Assembly: GCA_026990385.1 (NCBI GenBank)
Contig: JALXDL010000100.1
Location: 47,547-111,546 of the forward strand
DNA: 64,000 bases
DNA from: DRKI01 sp011051875
GTDB lineage: Bacteria; Desulfobacterota; Desulfobulbia; Desulfobulbales; Desulfobulbaceae
Direction of reading: 5' to 3'
The position numbers were made by a program, and so were the translations under genes. The notes under the pieces were generated by a model. It did no database searches. It was not told the origin of the DNA and saw only the letters and a program-made list of their open reading frames with translations. Within the stretch, counting starts at the first letter, position 1; each line of letters starts with the position of its first letter. This document shows positions 61,235 to 64,000 of the stretch, in pieces.

Positions 61235-62992
61235 TCAGGAGAGCAGTCCAATATCGGCCAGCATTTCCTTGGCCTTGTCCACAAGCAGCCGTGTTTCCTC
61301 GGGACTGCGGGCCTCGACGTAGAAACGGACCTTGGGCTCGGTGCCCGACGGCCGGATCATGATCCATGAACCATCTTCGAAGATCATCTTGCGGCCGTCG
61401 ATGGTGATGACCCGCGCAATCTTCCGTGGCCTGCCGCCGATCTCTACCTCCCTGCCTTCCCTGTATTTTTCCAGGTGGGCCAGGGAGTTCTTCAGTTCCG
61501 TTCCCTGTTGCGAGACCGCTACCCCGTCCCGGGCCGGGAAGAAGGGGCCATAGGTGGATTCGATCTCGCGCAGGTAATCACCCAGGCTCCTGTTCAGGGT
61601 CATGACCATGTCCAGGGCCAGCAGCAGGCCGATGAAGGCATCCTTTTCCGGAGTATGGCCGACCACCGAGATACCGTCTGATTCCTCGAAATAGACCAGT
61701 GCCTTGCCGATGACCGGTTTGAATTCCTTGAAGCCGACCCGCGGCTCGAACACCTCTTCGCCAAGCGCCTCGGCCACGCTGTTGACCAGGTTGCTCGTGG
61801 CCACGGTCTTGGCGACCATTCCCTGTTTGCCCTTGACCTCGTGCAGGAAGTGGTATGCCATGGCGCCGAACTGGTTCATGGAGATCTCGATATCGCCGTC
61901 GGTGAACCGGATACGGTCGCCGTCCGGGTCGATGATGGCGCCGACGCGAAACGGTTCCTGCCGACCGGCAAGAGCGGTCATCACCGGCTGCATGTTGGTG
62001 GAGGATGGTTCCGGCGCAATACCCCCGAAGGTGACATCGGCCTGGTCGCGGAGGACGAACAGCCGCCCGGGTGGCGGCTCCCCCAGGAGTCTGCGGATAT
62101 ACGTACGTGAGGCGCCGTGGACGGCGTCCACGCCGACCACGATGTCGTCGCGGCCGGCAAAGTCGGCCAGCAGCCTGTCGTAATCGATGCCGTGGCGGTG
62201 CTGGTTGTCACGGACCAGTTGCTGCCAACTGGCCAGGGCGTCCTCCTGCTCCACGTCCTCGATCTCCTCCATGGGGCGTTGCAAGTCGAGTCCGGGCGGC
62301 ACAAGCCCGCTTGCGCCCCGGTCGATGATCTCCCGGGCATGGGCAGTGATCCGTTCGGTGAGGATGGCGGCCGCTGGCCCTGCATCGGCGGCATTGTACT
62401 TGAATCCTCCATACTCCAGCGGGTTGTGGCTGGGGGTCAGGTTGATGGAAAAGGCGGCCCTGCGGACCAGGACCGACGCGGAAAGGATGCCGGTGGTGGC
62501 CTCGCCGGCATGGAAGATCTTCACCCTGTTCTCCGCCAGGACGTTCATGACGGCCAGGGCCAGGAGCGGGCCACCGAACCGGTTGTCGTATCCCACCACG
62601 CAGCCGCGGCTGCACATCTCGGCAAAGCCGGATACGCCGAGGGCCTGCTGCAGCTCGGGATCACTATCGGCGTCCCGGTAAAGCCGGAGGATGGCGGCGG
62701 TGACAAAGGCCACCGAGCGGACAAAGATATCCTTGCCCAGGATGCCGCGCCAGCCCGATGTGCCGAATTTTACCGGGGAGAGCGGTTCGCCGCTGTTGGT
62801 GAGGAGTTCATCCCGCAGCAGGCCGTAGACCTCCTCCATGGCCTGGTTGACGGCGGTCAGCCCTGCCGGATCAGTGGTCCGGTGTTTCAGGTCGATCAGT
62901 TCCCGTATGGCCCGGAAGTAGTCGCTTTCGCTGTGGTTGTTTTCCCTGATGCTGGTGGCGACAATCGTCTCGATGGTGTCCTGGAGTGTCAT
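61235..62992 (-). CDS. Phosphoglucomutase/phosphomannomutase family protein
   Basis: 585 residues from the ATG at 62992, preceded by AGGGAG. The alpha-D-phosphohexomutase pattern is complete: substrate/start FGTSGWRGILG, phosphoserine loop INLTPSHNPLEYGGFKYN, Mg loop IIDPDGDRIRF, sugar loop VYFEESDGISVVGH, phosphate loop MIRPSGTEPKVRFYVEA. An N-terminal helical extension of about 75 residues precedes the first domain. It interconverts hexose-6-phosphate and hexose-1-phosphate, which would feed the NDP-sugars for the surface polysaccharides. Glucose or mannose preference cannot be told from this. Confidence 0.92.
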   Translation of the reverse strand: MTLQDTIETIVATSIRENNHSESDYFRAIRELIDLKHRTTDPAGLTAVNQAMEEVYGLLRDELLTNSGEPLSPVKFGTSGWRGILGKDIFVRSVAFVTAAILRLYRDADSDPELQQALGVSGFAEMCSRGCVVGYDNRFGGPLLALAVMNVLAENRVKIFHAGEATTGILSASVLVRRAAFSINLTPSHNPLEYGGFKYNAADAGPAAAILTERITAHAREIIDRGASGLVPPGLDLQRPMEEIEDVEQEDALASWQQLVRDNQHRHGIDYDRLLADFAGRDDIVVGVDAVHGASRTYIRRLLGEPPPGRLFVLRDQADVTFGGIAPEPSSTNMQPVMTALAGRQEPFRVGAIIDPDGDRIRFTDGDIEISMNQFGAMAYHFLHEVKGKQGMVAKTVATSNLVNSVAEALGEEVFEPRVGFKEFKPVIGKALVYFEESDGISVVGHTPEKDAFIGLLLALDMVMTLNRSLGDYLREIESTYGPFFPARDGVAVSQQGTELKNSLAHLEKYREGREVEIGGRPRKIARVITIDGRKMIFEDGSWIMIRPSGTEPKVRFYVEARSPEETRLLVDKAKEMLADIGLLS

Positions 62993-63478
62993 GGGATCTC
63001 CCTGTCTGAGGTTGACCGAATTGCCGGGGATGGCGGCCGCCGGTTTCCGGTACCGGACAATATAGCCATTCCGCACCGCCTTGGCAATGAGGGCGTAAGC
63101 GGTCGCATGGGCACCCCATCGGCACGCCCCCGAACCTCCCGCGATATGGCATGTATAGTCGTGAAGTCCGATCACGCACAGCGGTGGCACCCTGCGACCG
63201 TTTACAAGTCCTGTGTTGATCCGGGGAAATTGGGTTACATGAGGACGGCTGAAAGTGCAGGGATGCGCACTGGCAGGGAGCTGTTCTGCAAAATGCTTTC
63301 TCAGGGAACGGAAAATCGCACCCAGCCGGTTGTAATTCTCAGGCTCACCGATATTTAACGACCTTTGGGTTGACCACAGCCGAAAAATTTTTTACTAGTA
63401 AGGGTCTGGACATAAGACAGCAGGACTGTCTTGAAGATGTATAGCTGTTTTACGAAACAATCTATGATGGAGACAAAG
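62993..63478. other. Divergent intergenic region
   Basis: About 485 bases between the phosphohexomutase gene (minus) and ppsA (plus). It holds the likely ppsA promoter near 63370-63398. Nothing else was recognised; short frames here lack codon character. Confidence 0.5.
63370..63398 (+). promoter_or_regulatory. Possible sigma70 promoter of ppsA
   Basis: TTGACC (63370-63375), 17-base spacer, TACTAG (63393-63398), about 80 bases before the ATG at 63479. Confidence 0.35.
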
Positions 63479-64000
63479 ATGGGAAACGCGCATGATAAGG
63501 CATTGATTCTCTGGTTTGACGAGATCGGTATTGAAGATGTGCCCCTGGTCGGCGGCAAGAACGCCTCCCTGGGTGAGATGCACCAGAAGCTCACCTCCAA
63601 GGGGGTGGAGGTGCCCAACGGCTACGCGATCACCGCCTATGCCTACAGGTACCTGCTCAAGGAGGCCGGTATCGAGGAGGCGATCAGGGAGACCCTCAAG
63701 GATCTCGATACCCACGACCTGTACAATCTCCAGGAGCGTGGCGAGAAGGTCCGCTCAATCATCCGTAATGCCGAGTTTCCCCATGATCTCCGCCAGGCCA
63801 TCATCGACGCCTACCGCAAGATGGAGGAGGAGTATGGCGAGAATGTGGATGTGGCGGTCCGCTCCTCGGCCACCGCCGAGGACCTTCCCGACGCCTCCTT
63901 TGCCGGTCAGCAGGACACCTACCTCAATATCACCGGGCCCGACGCCCTGATCGATGCCTGCAAGCGCTGCTTTGCCTCCCTCTTCACCAACCGGGCCATC
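63479..64000 (+). CDS. ppsA: Phosphoenolpyruvate synthase (partial, N-terminus)
   Basis: The first 174 codons; continues past the right edge. Start at 63479 chosen for GGAG six bases upstream; in-frame ATGs at 63464 and 63467 lack one. LVGGKNASLGEMHQKLTSKG, VPNGYAITAYAYRYL, VAVRSSATAEDLPDASFAGQ, DTYLNITG and CFASLFTNRAI are the PEP synthase (water dikinase) ATP-grasp motifs, distinct from pyruvate, phosphate dikinase, which begins with a different GGKGANLAEM context. It makes PEP from pyruvate and ATP for gluconeogenesis. Confidence 0.92.
   Translation, partial: MGNAHDKALILWFDEIGIEDVPLVGGKNASLGEMHQKLTSKGVEVPNGYAITAYAYRYLLKEAGIEEAIRETLKDLDTHDLYNLQERGEKVRSIIRNAEFPHDLRQAIIDAYRKMEEEYGENVDVAVRSSATAEDLPDASFAGQQDTYLNITGPDALIDACKRCFASLFTNRAI

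Noticed and set aside
1..64000. CRISPR arrays, rRNA and tRNA genes
   Set aside because: No regularly spaced repeats, rRNA stretches or tRNA-like T-loop/acceptor patterns were recognised when reading the window; a covariance-model scan would be needed to exclude tRNAs fully.
63479..64000. Pyruvate, phosphate dikinase instead of PEP synthase
   Set aside because: The N-terminal ATP-grasp motifs LVGGKNASLGEM and SFAGQQDTYLN match PEP synthase better.

Overview
The window comes from a GC-rich, Gram-negative, anaerobic-type bacterium, most likely a Desulfobacterota (Desulfobulbales-like) sulfate reducer. This is inferred from gene content: formate-tetrahydrofolate ligase, NifU/NifS as a stand-alone Fe-S assembly pair, a purine pathway with a free-standing IMP cyclohydrolase, FolE2, ThyX, PEP synthase, an apparent selenoprotein and LPS core genes. 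I could not run a search, so taxonomy stays an inference.

Layout. (1) 1-10.2 kb is housekeeping and signalling: a periplasmic UshA-like metallophosphatase read through an in-frame UGA (predicted selenocysteine, with a SECIS-like hairpin), rarA, a class III adenylate cyclase, a PilZ protein, a gabD-type aldehyde dehydrogenase, folE2, an S4 RNA-binding protein, then purH(N-terminal half)-purN-pyrR. (2) 10.3-24.3 kb holds a cysteine-rich histidine kinase and a glycosyltransferase, then the conserved half of an exopolysaccharide locus behind a good sigma70 promoter: secreted FecR-like protein, Wza, a polymerase/ligase, CpsB-type phosphatase, Wzc-type kinase, a TPR protein, a membrane J-domain protein and a WbaP/WcaJ initiating transferase. 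(3) 24.36-25.29 kb is an internally deleted IS21-family element that abuts a decayed flippase fragment. (4) 25.6-41.7 kb is the variable half of the polysaccharide locus, visibly AT-rich in its first part: flippase, methyltransferase, glycosyltransferases, a second Wzy, deacetylase-like protein, sulfotransferase, VpsJ-like toroid protein, asparagine synthase, WecG/TagA, a transposase remnant, a DUF4962/heparinase-like protein and WecB. Together these suggest a sulfated, modified heteropolysaccharide made by a Wzx/Wzy route. (5) 41.8-53.5 kb has a U32 peptidase and an LPS-core block (msbA, waaL-like, several GT2/GT4/GT9 enzymes), interrupted by an antisense Rpn-type nuclease gene and a decayed partial copy of the neighbouring GT2 gene. 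(6) 53.5-64 kb has a PilB/GspE ATPase carrying both an N-terminal MshEN (c-di-GMP type) and a C-terminal cyclic-nucleotide-binding domain, then fhs, thyX, nifS, nifU, a phosphoglucomutase-family enzyme and the start of ppsA.

Working together: the cyclase, PilZ protein and dual-receptor pilus ATPase point to second-messenger control of surface behaviour, in a genome segment mostly devoted to building the cell surface. No tRNA, rRNA or CRISPR array was recognised.
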